From Methylobacterium platani (GTDB lineage: Bacteria; Pseudomonadota; Alphaproteobacteria; Rhizobiales; Beijerinckiaceae), in assembly GCF_001653715.1 (NCBI RefSeq), contig NZ_LWHQ01000006.1, positions 226,254-274,500 of the forward strand: 48,247 nucleotides of DNA, in the 5' to 3' direction. A model generated the notes under the pieces. It was not told where the DNA came from and made no database searches. It was given only the letters and a program-made list of their open reading frames with translations. Positions 18,020-26,343 of this stretch are shown in pieces. Both the position numbers and the translations under genes were made by a program. Within the stretch, counting starts at the first letter, position 1; each line of letters begins with the position of its first letter.

Positions 18020-19417
18020 ATGGCCCGCACCCTCCTCGACAGGCTGTGGGACGCCCACGTCGTCGCCGATCTCGGCGACGGCTGGTCGCTCCTCCACGTC
18101 GACCGCCACCTGCTGCACGACCTCTCGGGCACGGCGGGGCTCGACGCCCTGGCGGCGAGGGGATTGCCGGTGCGCAACCCGGAACTCGCCTTTGCGACCG
18201 CCGACCACGCGGTGTCGAGCGCCCCCGGCCGGACCGGCGAGAGCTACGCCCCGGGGGCGCCGCTCTGGGCCGGCCTGCGGGCTCGCGCGGCGGAGGCCGG
18301 CCTGCACTATTTCGAGCTCGGCCAGGTCGGCCAGGGCATCGTCCACGTGATGGGGCCGGAACTCGGCATCACGCTGCCGGGCGTCAGCCTGATCTGCGGC
18401 GACAGCCACACCTGCACCCATGGCGGGCTCGGCGCGCTCGCCTTCGGCGTCGGCTCGTCGGAACTGACCCACGCGCTTGCCACCCAGACCCTGCGCCAGA
18501 AGAAGCCGAAGAACCTGCGGGTGCGGTTCGAGGGCGCGATGGGCCGGGGCATCGCCCCCAAGGACCTGATCCTGCACCTGATCGGCCGGCTCGGCGCCGA
18601 TGCCGGCACCGGCTACGCGATCGAGTATGCCGGTTCGGCGATCCGGGGCCTCGGCATCGCCGGCCGGATGACGGTCTGCAACCTCTCGATCGAGCTCGGC
18701 GCCAAGATCGGCTTCGTCGCGCCCGACGACACCACCTTCGCCTACGTCGAGGGCCGGCGCTTCGCCCCGAAGGGCGCGGATTTCGAGCGGGCGGTCGCCC
18801 ATTGGCGCAGTCTCGCGAGCGATGCCGACGCGGCGTTCGACCGCGAGGTCGTGATCGACGTCGCCGCGGTGACGCCGACGGTGACCTGGGGCACCAGCCC
18901 CGAGCACGCCATCGCGATCGACGCGGCGATCCCCGATCCGCGAGCGGCGCCCGATGCCGAGCGGCGCGAGGCCTGGCGCGCGGCCCTCGACTATATGGGC
19001 CTCGAGCCGGGCCGGCCGCTCGCCGGAACCCCGGTCGACTGGGTGTTCATCGGCTCCTGCACCAATTCGCGGATCGAGGACCTGCGCGAGGCCGCCGCCC
19101 TCGCCCGCGGGCGCCACGTCGCGCCGGGCGTCACCGCCTGGGTGGTGCCGGGCTCCGAGCGCGTGAAGCGCGACGCCGAGGCCGAAGGCCTCGACCGGGT
19201 GTTCCGCGAGGCGGGCTTCGCCTGGCGCGAGCCGGGCTGCAGCCTCTGCGTCGCGGCGAACGGCGAGCGGGTGCCGCCGGGCGCGCGCTCCGTCTCGACC
19301 TCGAACCGCAACTTCGTCGGGCGCCAGGGCCCGGGCGCGCGCACCCACCTCGCCAGCCCCGCCATGGCGGTCGCGGCGGCGGTCACCGGCGCGATCACCG
19401 ACGCGAGGCGGATCTGA
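18020..19417 (+). CDS. LeuC-type aconitase-family dehydratase large subunit
   Basis: A 465-residue [4Fe-4S] hydro-lyase subunit. Cluster ligands are Cys347 (GSCTNSRIEDLR), Cys407 and Cys410 (GCSLC), exactly the LeuC layout, and the substrate-face GDSHTCTHGGLGALAFGVGSSE is at about 128-147. Length equals LeuC. The context is wrong for leucine synthesis: it is translated with a C-C lyase in front and an ABC importer behind, with no leuA or leuB. The family includes citraconase and dimethylmaleate hydratase (DmdAB), which also use LeuC/LeuD-like pairs and, in nicotinate fermenters, feed an isocitrate-lyase-fold dimethylmalate lyase. I infer an alkylmaleate hydratase. A second isopropylmalate isomerase remains the alternative. 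Confidence 0.87.
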   Translation: MARTLLDRLWDAHVVADLGDGWSLLHVDRHLLHDLSGTAGLDALAARGLPVRNPELAFATADHAVSSAPGRTGESYAPGAPLWAGLRARAAEAGLHYFELGQVGQGIVHVMGPELGITLPGVSLICGDSHTCTHGGLGALAFGVGSSELTHALATQTLRQKKPKNLRVRFEGAMGRGIAPKDLILHLIGRLGADAGTGYAIEYAGSAIRGLGIAGRMTVCNLSIELGAKIGFVAPDDTTFAYVEGRRFAPKGADFERAVAHWRSLASDADAAFDREVVIDVAAVTPTVTWGTSPEHAIAIDAAIPDPRAAPDAERREAWRAALDYMGLEPGRPLAGTPVDWVFIGSCTNSRIEDLREAAALARGRHVAPGVTAWVVPGSERVKRDAEAEGLDRVFREAGFAWREPGCSLCVAANGERVPPGARSVSTSNRNFVGRQGPGARTHLASPAMAVAAAVTGAITDARRI

Positions 19418-20022
19418 TGCAGCCCTTCACCGCCGTCACCGGCCCGGCAGCCCCCTTCCTGGAGCCGAACGTCAACACCGACGTCATCATCCGCATCGAG
19501 CGCCTGACCGGGGTGCCGCGGGAGGATCTCGGCCGCTACGCCTTCGAGGCGCTGCGGCACGGGCAAGAGGGCGATTCCGCCTTCATCCTCGACACGCCGA
19601 CCTTCCGGGGCGCGCCGATCCTGATCGCCGGGCGCAATTTCGGCTGCGGCTCCTCGCGCGAGGGCGCGGTCTGGGCGCTGATGGGACTGGGGGTCCGGAC
19701 CGTCGTCGCCGAGAGCTTCGGCGACATCTTCTTCAACAACTGCTTCCAGAACGGCGTGCTGCCGGTCGTGCTGCCGAAGGACGCGGTCGACCGGCTCGCC
19801 GCCGAGGCGACGGGCGGCGCAGGGCTGACGGTCGACCTCGTCGCCGGCGAGGTGCGCGCGCCGTCCGGCGCGGTCGTTCCCTTCACGGTCGATCCGCAGC
19901 GCCGGCAGGCCCTGCTGGAGGGGCTCGACGAGATCGGCGTCACGCTGACGCGCGCGGACGAGATCGCCGCGTGGCAGGCGCGCGACCGCGCCGCGCGGCC
20001 CTGGATCTGGGCCGCCGCCTGA
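19417..20022 (+). CDS. LeuD-type aconitase-family dehydratase small subunit
   Basis: A 201-residue swivel subunit pairing with the preceding LeuC-like protein. It overlaps the large-subunit stop by one base (TGATG). LeuD landmarks are present: NVNTDVIIRIERL near the N-terminus, ILIAGRNFGCGSSREGAVWAL (about 67-87, with the mobile-loop residues), ESFGDIFFNNCFQNGVLP, and the family length of about 200. As for the large subunit, the setting points to a catabolic hydro-lyase acting on a methylated maleate or malate rather than to leucine synthesis. Confidence 0.87.
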   Translation: MQPFTAVTGPAAPFLEPNVNTDVIIRIERLTGVPREDLGRYAFEALRHGQEGDSAFILDTPTFRGAPILIAGRNFGCGSSREGAVWALMGLGVRTVVAESFGDIFFNNCFQNGVLPVVLPKDAVDRLAAEATGGAGLTVDLVAGEVRAPSGAVVPFTVDPQRRQALLEGLDEIGVTLTRADEIAAWQARDRAARPWIWAAA

Positions 20023-20063
20023 CGACGCATCCGAAGAAAAGCCGGCGAGACGGGAGAGAAGCG

Positions 20064-21047
20064 ATGATCGTGAGAACCTTGCGGGCCGGTGCCTTGAGCC
20101 TGCTCATCGCCGGCGCGGGCCTCGCCGAGGCGCCGGCCCGGGCCGAGACCATCACGGTGACGCATTGGGGCTCGGCCTTCTACGGCGCGCCCTACGCGGT
20201 GGCGCTCGAGAAGGGCTTCTTCAAGAAGCGCGGCCTCGACATCACCGGCTTCCTCACCTCGGCGGGCGGCGGCACCTCGGTGCGCAACACGCTCGCCGGC
20301 GAGGTGCCGTTCGGCGAGGTGGCGCTGCCGGCCGCCATCCTGGCGATCCAGTCCGGCCAGCCGATCAAGATCATCAGCGGCGGCGTCGAGAGCGTCGAGG
20401 ACATCCTCTGGATCACGCAGCCCGACGGCAAGGTCGGCTCGCTCGCCGACCTCAAGGGCAAGAAGGTCGCCTACACGGCGCCGGGCTCCGTCACCAACAT
20501 GATCATCCTCAACTGCCTGCAGAAGGCGGGGCTGGAGCAGAAGGATTTGCAGCTCGTCGCGGCGGGCGATCTCGGCGCCAACCTGTCGGCGGTGCTCAAC
20601 CGCGCGGTCGACGCCGCGATGTCGGGCGAGCCGCTGTGGTCGGGCAACCAGGGCAAGGTCAAGGCGGCGTTCTGGGCCAAGGACTGCATGAACCCGGCGC
20701 TCACCCAGACCGTGGGCATCACCACGGCCGAGTTCGCCAAGACCGGCGGCGACAAGCTGCGCGCCCTGATCGAGGCCCGGCGCGAGGGCGTCGCCTACAT
20801 CAAGGCCCATCCGGACGAGGCGGCCGACATCGTCGCCAAGGCCTATAGCGGCGACCCGAAGATCTTTCGCGAGGTGTTCAAGCACTTCGTCGGCTTCGAG
20901 TATTTCGGCGACGGCCGGCTGCACTACGACAACATGAACCGCATGCTCGACGGCATGAAGCTCGTCGGCCGCCTCAAGGGGCCGGTCGAGTGGGGCCAGG
21001 TCGTCGACACGTCCTTCCTGCCGAAAGACCTGCAGGCCTCGCAGTAG
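20064..21047 (+). CDS. ABC transporter substrate-binding protein, NMT1/SsuA/TauA-like
   Basis: A 327-residue periplasmic binding protein with a signal peptide (LSLLIAGAGLAEAPARA, cut near residue 28). The mature protein has the NMT1/THI5-like fold seen in nitrate, taurine, sulfonate, thiamine-precursor and aromatic-acid uptake: AFYGAPYAVALEKGFFKKRGLDI, then TSVRNTLAGEVPFGE. Fused in one operon with the lyase and dehydratase genes (41 bp downstream), so it probably captures the unsaturated dicarboxylate or a precursor. No sulfonatase, nitrile or thiamine genes are near. Start ATG 20064 is preceded by CGGGAGAGAAG. Confidence 0.88.
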   Translation: MIVRTLRAGALSLLIAGAGLAEAPARAETITVTHWGSAFYGAPYAVALEKGFFKKRGLDITGFLTSAGGGTSVRNTLAGEVPFGEVALPAAILAIQSGQPIKIISGGVESVEDILWITQPDGKVGSLADLKGKKVAYTAPGSVTNMIILNCLQKAGLEQKDLQLVAAGDLGANLSAVLNRAVDAAMSGEPLWSGNQGKVKAAFWAKDCMNPALTQTVGITTAEFAKTGGDKLRALIEARREGVAYIKAHPDEAADIVAKAYSGDPKIFREVFKHFVGFEYFGDGRLHYDNMNRMLDGMKLVGRLKGPVEWGQVVDTSFLPKDLQASQ

Positions 21048-21056
21048 GGAGCCGTC

Positions 21057-21887
21057 ATGGCCGTCGTTGCCCTCAGCGCCGATCCCCGCGGCATGCCCGC
21101 TCAGACCCGCGAGGTTCACGCCGCCCTGCGCGGGGTCACCCGCGTCTACGGCCGGCTCGCCGCGCTGGGCCCCCTCGACCTCGACCTCGTCAAGGGCGAG
21201 TTCTTCTCGGTCGTCGGCCCGTCCGGCTGCGGCAAGTCCACCCTGCTCGACGTCCTGTCCGGGCTCGGGCGGCCGAATGCCGGCAGCGTGACCTTCGAGG
21301 GCGCGCCGGTCGCCGGCGTGCCGGACGGGGTCGGCATCGTGTTCCAGGAGGACGCCTCGTTCCCCTGGCTCACGGTCGCCGACAACGTCGCCTTCGGCCT
21401 GCGCCGGGCCGGCACCGATCCGGCCGAGATCGCCCGCCGGGTCGATTACGCGCTCGGCTTCATGGGGCTGACCGACTTCGCGGGCGCCTACCCGGCGCAG
21501 CTGTCCGGCGGCATGCGCCAGCGGGTCTGCATCGCCCGCACCCTGGTCACGCAGCCGCGCCTGATCCTGCTCGACGAGCCGTTCGGGGCGCTCGACCAGC
21601 AGACGCGCCTGCTGATGGGCGACGAGCTCCTGCGGCTGTGGCGCGAGACCGGCGCCACGGTGCTCCTCATCACCCACGCCCTCGACGAGGCGGCGATGCT
21701 GTCCGACCGCATCGGCGTGATGTCGTCGCGGCCCGGCCGCTTCATCGAGATCGTCGAGACCGGCTGGCCGCGCGAGCGCGACAGCCGCATCGTCGCGGAG
21801 GAGCGCTTCGGCCACGTCACCGCCCGGCTGTGGTCGCACCTGCGCGAGGAATCGCTGAAGGCGATCGGCAAGAAGAGCGTGCCATGA
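21057..21887 (+). CDS. ABC transporter ATPase, SsuB/TauB-like
   Basis: A 276-residue ATPase of the nitrate/sulfonate/taurine class. Walker A GPSGCGKST is near 57-65, GIVFQEDASFPWLTVADNVAFGL is the characteristic Q-loop of this class, LSGGMRQRVCIARTL the signature and LILLDEPFGALDQQTR Walker B. It starts 9 bp after the binding-protein gene and its stop overlaps the following permease start (ATGA). Confidence 0.92.
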   Translation: MAVVALSADPRGMPAQTREVHAALRGVTRVYGRLAALGPLDLDLVKGEFFSVVGPSGCGKSTLLDVLSGLGRPNAGSVTFEGAPVAGVPDGVGIVFQEDASFPWLTVADNVAFGLRRAGTDPAEIARRVDYALGFMGLTDFAGAYPAQLSGGMRQRVCIARTLVTQPRLILLDEPFGALDQQTRLLMGDELLRLWRETGATVLLITHALDEAAMLSDRIGVMSSRPGRFIEIVETGWPRERDSRIVAEERFGHVTARLWSHLREESLKAIGKKSVP

Positions 21888-22669
21888 CGCGGGAGCGTGA
21901 GGTGATCATGACGCGGGAGCGCGCCGTCACACTGACCCGCATCGCCTGGATCGCCGGCTTCGTCGTGCTGCTCGAGGCCGTGTGCCGCCTGCACCTCGTC
22001 AACCCGCTGACCCTGATCCCGCCGAGCGAGATGGCCACGACCCTGTGGGGCATGCTCGCCTCGGGCGAGATCGCCGGCGACATCGCCCGCACCTTCTCCA
22101 CCGTGGCCATCGCCGTGGTGCTGGCGGTGGCGATCGGCTTTACCCTGGGCGTCGCGATCCACGCGCTGCCGCGGGTCCGGCAGGGCCTCGATCCGCTGCT
22201 CGCCTCGTACTACTCGATCCCGACCTTCGTCTTCTACCCGCTCTTCGTCGCCATCTTCGGGCTCAACAGCGTGCCGCTGATCGTGCTCGGCATGGCGTTC
22301 GGGGTGCCGGCGATGATCCTCGCCACCCTCAACGGGCTCGACCGGGTGCCGCGGGTGCTGATGCGCACCGCCCGGTCCTACCGGCTCGGGCGGCTCGCCA
22401 CCCTCGCCCACGTGGTGATGCCGAGCGCCCTGCCCTACCTGCTCACCGGCGTGAAGCTGGCGCTCGCCTACGCCTTCATCGGCATCATCGCGGGCGAGTT
22501 CATCCTGGCCGATGCCGGGCTCGGCCACGCCATCGCCTACGCCTATGACGGCTTCGAGAACCGCACGATGTACGCCCTGATGCTGTTCGTGCTCGTGGTG
22601 GTCACGGGATTGAACATGACCCTGCACGCCTGGGAGGGCCGCCTGATGCGCCGGCGCGCACGCGCATGA
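21884..22669 (+). CDS. ABC transporter permease 1, SsuC/TauC-like
   Basis: A 261-residue inner-membrane permease with about six helices. The ATPase-docking loop is RTARSYRLGRLATLAHVVMPSALPYLLTG reduced to its key residues RTARSY...VVMPSALP, and YYSIPTFVFYPLFVAIFG is typical of the class. The start region is duplicated: MTREREVI is followed at once by MTRERAVT, giving two in-frame ATGs 24 bp apart (21884 and 21908). ATG 21884 overlaps the ATPase stop (ATGA), so coupled translation may favour it. It forms a heterodimer with the next permease. Confidence 0.9.
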   Translation: MTREREVIMTRERAVTLTRIAWIAGFVVLLEAVCRLHLVNPLTLIPPSEMATTLWGMLASGEIAGDIARTFSTVAIAVVLAVAIGFTLGVAIHALPRVRQGLDPLLASYYSIPTFVFYPLFVAIFGLNSVPLIVLGMAFGVPAMILATLNGLDRVPRVLMRTARSYRLGRLATLAHVVMPSALPYLLTGVKLALAYAFIGIIAGEFILADAGLGHAIAYAYDGFENRTMYALMLFVLVVVTGLNMTLHAWEGRLMRRRARA

Positions 22670-23442
22670 GCGGCTCCGCCGCGCTCCCCGCCACCGGCCC
22701 GCGCGGCCCGTGGCTCCTCGACGGGCTCGTCACCGTCCTCGTCCTGCTCGGCCTGTGGCAGGGGCTCCACGCCTATGCCGGCGAGGCCGCGATCGCCTCG
22801 CCGCTCGCGGCCTTCCGGCACCTGTCGGGCCTTCTCGCGAGTGCCGGCTTCTGGTCGCATGCCGGCGCCACGCTCACCGCCTTCGCGGGGGCGCTCGTGA
22901 TCTCGGCGCTGCTGGGCATCGGGCTCGGGCTGGTCCTGGGCCTGCGCCGTTTCGCCGGCGAGGTCGCCGAGCCGATCCTGGCCGGCCTCTACTCGATCCC
23001 GAAGGTCACGCTGTACCCGGTGATCCTGCTGGTCTTCGGCCTCGGCCTCGGCGCCAAGGTGGCGTTCGGGGTGATCCACGGCGTGATCCCGATCACGCTG
23101 TTCACCCTGACGGCGGTGAAGGGCATCAACCCGGTGCTGATCCGCACCGCCCGGGCGATGCGCCTGAGCCAGGCCGCGACGATCCGCACGATCCTCGCCC
23201 CCGCCGTGCTGCCCGAGATCGTGACGGGGCTCAGGGTCGGGTTCTCGCTGACGCTCCTCGGGGTGCTGGTCGGCGAGATGTTCGCCTCGCAGAAGGGGCT
23301 CGGCTTCCTGATCGTCAACGGCATCAGCCTGCACAACGTCAAGCAGACGACCGCGGTGATCCTGATGCTGGTGATCGTCGCGGTGGCGGCGAACGGCGTG
23401 CTGCTGTGGCTCGACCGCCGGTTCATCCACCGCGCCGCCTGA
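22666..23442 (+). CDS. ABC transporter permease 2, SsuC/TauC-like
   Basis: A 258-residue permease, overlapping permease 1 by ATGA. It has about six helices, YSIPKVTLYPVILLVFGLGLG mid-protein and the docking loop RTARAMRLSQAATIRTILAPAVLPE in shortened form RTARAM...LAPAVLPE. Two dissimilar permeases in one operon are less common in this ABC class, where a homodimer is usual. It is the last intact gene of the operon; its stop is next to the broken transposase. Confidence 0.9.
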   Translation: MSGSAALPATGPRGPWLLDGLVTVLVLLGLWQGLHAYAGEAAIASPLAAFRHLSGLLASAGFWSHAGATLTAFAGALVISALLGIGLGLVLGLRRFAGEVAEPILAGLYSIPKVTLYPVILLVFGLGLGAKVAFGVIHGVIPITLFTLTAVKGINPVLIRTARAMRLSQAATIRTILAPAVLPEIVTGLRVGFSLTLLGVLVGEMFASQKGLGFLIVNGISLHNVKQTTAVILMLVIVAVAANGVLLWLDRRFIHRAA

Positions 23443-23469
23443 GCGCAGCGCCCGACCGCGCAGCCTCCC

Positions 23470-23960
23470 GGAACACCGGTCCCTGGTAGCCACCATCTGC
23501 ATACAGCTTCAGCAGGAACGGATGGAGACTAAACAGCGTCGCCATGACCCATACCCTGCCATCACGATCCTGCATGTCATACGGCTTCCGCTTGATCTGT
23601 TCGGAAAAATGTAGAGCGCGTCTCCCCTCTCCAGGCGATGCCGGGCAAGCCCGGCATCGCCTGGAGAGGGGATCCCGCGCCCTGCTCGTCTTGGAATGGA
23701 TCAGCCGGAAGCCGTACCAGCCGGATGTACCAGAGCGCGCATCAGCAGATCTCGCGTATCGACGAGGAGACGGCGCTTCCTACCCTTGATATTCTTGCTC
23801 GCATCGTAGCCGGACGGGTCGATCCTGCGCCCCTTTTTCTGCGCTCTTGACGCTTTGGCTGTCGATGATCGCTGCGGTAGGAATGACCTCACGTCCTGCC
23901 TGTTCGCGGCAGAGGACGGAGAGGGCGTGATGGATGCGCAGGAGGGTTCCGTCATTTTTG
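23470..23960 (-). pseudogene. Remnant of an IS5-type DDE transposase
   Basis: Three blocks on the minus strand match IS5-family transposases but lie in different frames. From high to low coordinates they read: HHALSVLCREQAGRE then AAIIDSQSVKSAEKG (to about 23830), GYDASKNIKGRKRRLLVDT then ALVHPA (about 23810-23720), and DRDGR...TLFSLHPFLLKLYADGGYQGP (about 23565-23470). A frameshift separates the first two, and a 137-bp palindromic element separates the last two. Both N- and C-terminal parts are missing, and no clear terminal inverted repeats remain. It separates the ABC operon from the second lyase gene. Confidence 0.8.
23580..23716. repeat. Nested palindromic element inserted in the transposase remnant
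   Basis: Outer 11-bp inverted repeats TACGGCTTCCG (23580-23590) and CGGAAGCCGTA (23706-23716) enclose a perfect inner palindrome with 24-bp arms (23623-23646 and 23649-23672) around a 2-base loop. The stretches between inner and outer arms are also partly complementary. The left flank, CTTGATCTGTTCGG...CTCCCCTCTCC, resembles 33966-34015. It behaves like a small MITE- or REP-like element. Confidence 0.7.
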
Positions 23961-23995
23961 GGACGAAGCGGTTTCCACTTCGTCCGAAAATGCTC
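23951..23995 (+). repeat. Partial copy of the ~97-bp intergenic repeat
   Basis: The 45 bases start GTCATTTTTGGGACGAAG and end CGTCCGAAAATGCTC, matching the 3' part of the repeat at 5623-5719 and the reverse complement of 28293-28338. It directly abuts the transposase remnant, so the two may have arrived or recombined together. Confidence 0.65.
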
Positions 23996-24018
23996 GAACC
24001 TCGCAAGTCGAACTGGGC

Positions 24019-24903
24019 TCAGGGTGCCCGGTAGCGCGCCTCCCGTGCGTCCCAGGCCTCCTTGTCGACCGCCCGCTGGCGCTCCTCGAACGAGGCGAGG
24101 CGGTCGGCCACCTCGGCGAGCGAGCCGTCGCGCTTGAGCGCGCCGAGCACGTCGAAGGAGGCCTTGAGCGCCGCCTGGAGCGCCGCATTGGCGTAGAGGA
24201 CGATCGAGAAGCCCATCCCGGCCAGCCGCTCGCGCCCGGGATCGGGCGTGCGCCCGCCGAACACGATGTTGGCGACCTGCGGCACCGGCAGGTCGCGGGC
24301 GATGCGCGCCAGCTCCTCGACCGAGACCGGCGCCTCGACGAAGGTCGCGTCGGCCCCGGCCTCGACATAGGCCTGCGCCCGCGCGATCGCCCGGTCCAGG
24401 TCCTCCACCGCCCTCGCGTCGGTGCGGGCGATGATCTGGAGGTCGCCGTCGCGCCGCGCATCGACCGCGGCCTTGATCTTCTGCACCATCTCGCCGGGCG
24501 GAATCACGTCCTTGCCGGTGAAGTGGCCGCACTTCTTCGGGAAGACCTGGTCCTCGATCTGGATGCCGGCGGCGCCCGCCCGCTCGAGCAGGCGCACGGT
24601 GCGCACCATGTTGACGGCGTTGCCGAAGCCGGTGTCGGCATCGACGATGATCGGCAGGGTCACGGCGTCCGCCACCGCCGCGACGGCGCTCGCCACCTCG
24701 GTGACGGTGGTGAGCCCGATATCCGGGGCGCCGAGATGCATGTTCGCGACGCCGGCGCCGGTCACGTAGACCGCCTCGAAGCCGAGATCCTCGATGACGC
24801 GGGCAAACAGCGCGTTGGCGGCGCCCGGCACGCTCACCGCCTCGCGGCGCGCCAGGATCGACTTCAGGGTCTCGGTGGCTCGCATCGTCTCGCCCGTCCT
24901 CAT
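24019..24903 (-). CDS. Second isocitrate lyase/PEP mutase-fold lyase
   Basis: A lyase of up to 294 residues related to the one at 17124 but clearly divergent. Mg ligands lie in PIIVDADTGFG and the catalytic loop is FPKKCGH with Cys125, so it is a C-C lyase or decarboxylase rather than a phosphonate mutase. Two in-frame starts, ATG 24903 and ATG 24885, are both poorly supported by ribosome sites; the second gives MRATETLKSILARR, the usual family start. It is divergent from the CoA-transferase pair at 25135 across a 231-bp intergene with a GntR-type dyad. Probable substrates are 2-alkylmalates, methylisocitrate or oxaloacetate. Confidence 0.85.
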   Translation of the reverse strand: MRTGETMRATETLKSILARREAVSVPGAANALFARVIEDLGFEAVYVTGAGVANMHLGAPDIGLTTVTEVASAVAAVADAVTLPIIVDADTGFGNAVNMVRTVRLLERAGAAGIQIEDQVFPKKCGHFTGKDVIPPGEMVQKIKAAVDARRDGDLQIIARTDARAVEDLDRAIARAQAYVEAGADATFVEAPVSVEELARIARDLPVPQVANIVFGGRTPDPGRERLAGMGFSIVLYANAALQAALKASFDVLGALKRDGSLAEVADRLASFEERQRAVDKEAWDAREARYRAP

Positions 24904-25098
24904 ATCGGCGGCATCGCCCCCGCTCCGGGACGCGGGCCGGTCGCCCGGCGCCGCCCCGCGCGAGGAGGCTTCGCGAGCCGCCCCGGCCTGTCAATCGCGG
25001 CCGGAACGCGGCTCCCGTTCGCTCCGCGCATGCGGCATCCGGTGCGCCGGGCCGGCTTCGTTCCGGCACCGATTGACAACCCGCATCCCCGATGCAAC

Positions 25099-25116
25099 TT
25101 TGTACGGACATACAAA
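25099..25116. promoter_or_regulatory. GntR-type operator upstream of CoA-transferase operon
   Basis: TTTGTACGGACATACAAA contains TGTACGGACA, identical over 12 bases (TTTGTACGGACA) to the start of the site at 38657-38670. It can also be read as a TTTGTA/TACAAA dyad with a 6-base spacer. It lies just before the ribosome site AGGGAGGAG of the GTG-started CoA-transferase, where a bound repressor would block transcription. Confidence 0.6.
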
Positions 25117-25134
25117 CAAATAGGGAGGAGCGCG

Positions 25135-26343
25135 GTGCCAGATGCCCGCCATTCCGCCGCGAAGGCGGACCGAACGGAGCCGCCCGGCGAGGGCCTGCTC
25201 TCCGGGCTCCGGGTGCTCACCTTCGAGCAGTTCGGCGCCGGCCCCTACGGCTCGATGTTCCTGGCCGATCTCGGCGCCGAGGTGATCAAGGTCGAGAATG
25301 AAGCGGCCGGCGGCGACGCCTCGCGCCAGATGGGCCCGCACCTGCTGGGCGGGAACGACAGCCAGTATTTCCAGACCTTCAACCTCAACAAGAAGAGCAT
25401 CGCCCTCGACATCAAGACCCCGGCCGGCCGGGAGGCCTTCCGGCGGCTGGTGGCGAGCGCGGACGCGGTCATCAACAACCTGCGCGGCGACCAGCCGGGC
25501 AAGCTCGGGATCGACCATGCGAGCCTGAGGGACGTGAATCCGCGGATCGTCTGCCTGCACATCTCGGCCTATGGCCGCGACAACGCTCGCCGCGACTGGC
25601 CGGGCTACGATTTCCTGATGCAGGCCGAGGCCGGGCTGATGAGCCTGACCGGCGAGCCCGACGGGCCGCCCGCCCGGATGGGCGTATCGATGATCGACTT
25701 CATGACCGGCATGACCGGGGTGACGGGGCTGCTGGCCGCGGTGATCCGGGCCCGGGCCACGGGGCGGGGCTGCGACGTCGATACCTGCCTGTTCGACGTC
25801 GCCCTGCACCAGCTCACCTATCCGGGCACCTGGCACCTCAACGAGGGCGAGGTGCCGGCGCGGCTGCCGCGGGGCTCGCACCTCGCCCGCACGCCGGTGC
25901 AGACCCTGCGCACCGCCGACGGCTGGATCTTCGTCGGCTGCATGATGGACAAGTTCTGGGACGCGCTCGTCGCCGGGCTCGGCCGCCCCGACTTGGCTGC
26001 CGATCCGCGCTTTGCCACCGCGGGCGCCCGCCGGGACAACCGGGACGCGCTGACGGCCGCCCTCGACGATGTCTTCGCGACGAAGCCGACACAGGCCTGG
26101 CTCGAGATCCTGTCCGGCCGCCTGCCGGTGGCGCCGGTCCACGACGTGGCGCAGGCGCTCGCCAACCCGTTCGTGGCCGAGACCGGCATGATCGCCCGGA
26201 TCGACCATCCGGCGCGGCCCGGCCTGCGGGTGCTGGCGAATCCCCTCAAGATCGACGGCCACCGGCCGGCGGCCGCCCCCTGCAGCCCGCTCGGCGCGGA
26301 TACCGGCGACATCCTCGGACTTGCGGCGGAGGCCGTGGCATGA
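25135..26343 (+). CDS. CaiB/BaiF family III CoA-transferase (paralogue A)
   Basis: A 402-residue CoA-transferase. The start is GTG 25135, five bases after AGGGAGGAG; the frame upstream is open only as a shadow of the opposite-strand lyase gene. It has LRVLTFEQFGAGPYGSMFLADLGAEVIKVE and nucleophilic Asp188 in MGVSMIDFMTGMTG. It is a close paralogue of the transferase at 34200: both share WPGYD-LMQAEAG and TGEPDGPPARMG. Both also sit in units with a TTTGTACGGACA operator. It overlaps the next gene by ATGA. Probably activates a branched dicarboxylate at the expense of succinyl-CoA or another CoA ester. Confidence 0.9.
   Translation: MPDARHSAAKADRTEPPGEGLLSGLRVLTFEQFGAGPYGSMFLADLGAEVIKVENEAAGGDASRQMGPHLLGGNDSQYFQTFNLNKKSIALDIKTPAGREAFRRLVASADAVINNLRGDQPGKLGIDHASLRDVNPRIVCLHISAYGRDNARRDWPGYDFLMQAEAGLMSLTGEPDGPPARMGVSMIDFMTGMTGVTGLLAAVIRARATGRGCDVDTCLFDVALHQLTYPGTWHLNEGEVPARLPRGSHLARTPVQTLRTADGWIFVGCMMDKFWDALVAGLGRPDLAADPRFATAGARRDNRDALTAALDDVFATKPTQAWLEILSGRLPVAPVHDVAQALANPFVAETGMIARIDHPARPGLRVLANPLKIDGHRPAAAPCSPLGADTGDILGLAAEAVA

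Noticed and set aside
18020..20022. Biosynthetic leuCD
   Set aside because: No leuA or leuB nearby and the pair is embedded between a C-C lyase and an importer. Catabolic role preferred, though isopropylmalate activity cannot be excluded from sequence.
23544..23850. Small plus-strand frames in the transposase region
   Set aside because: Antisense to the transposase remnant and running through the palindromic element; no coding evidence.
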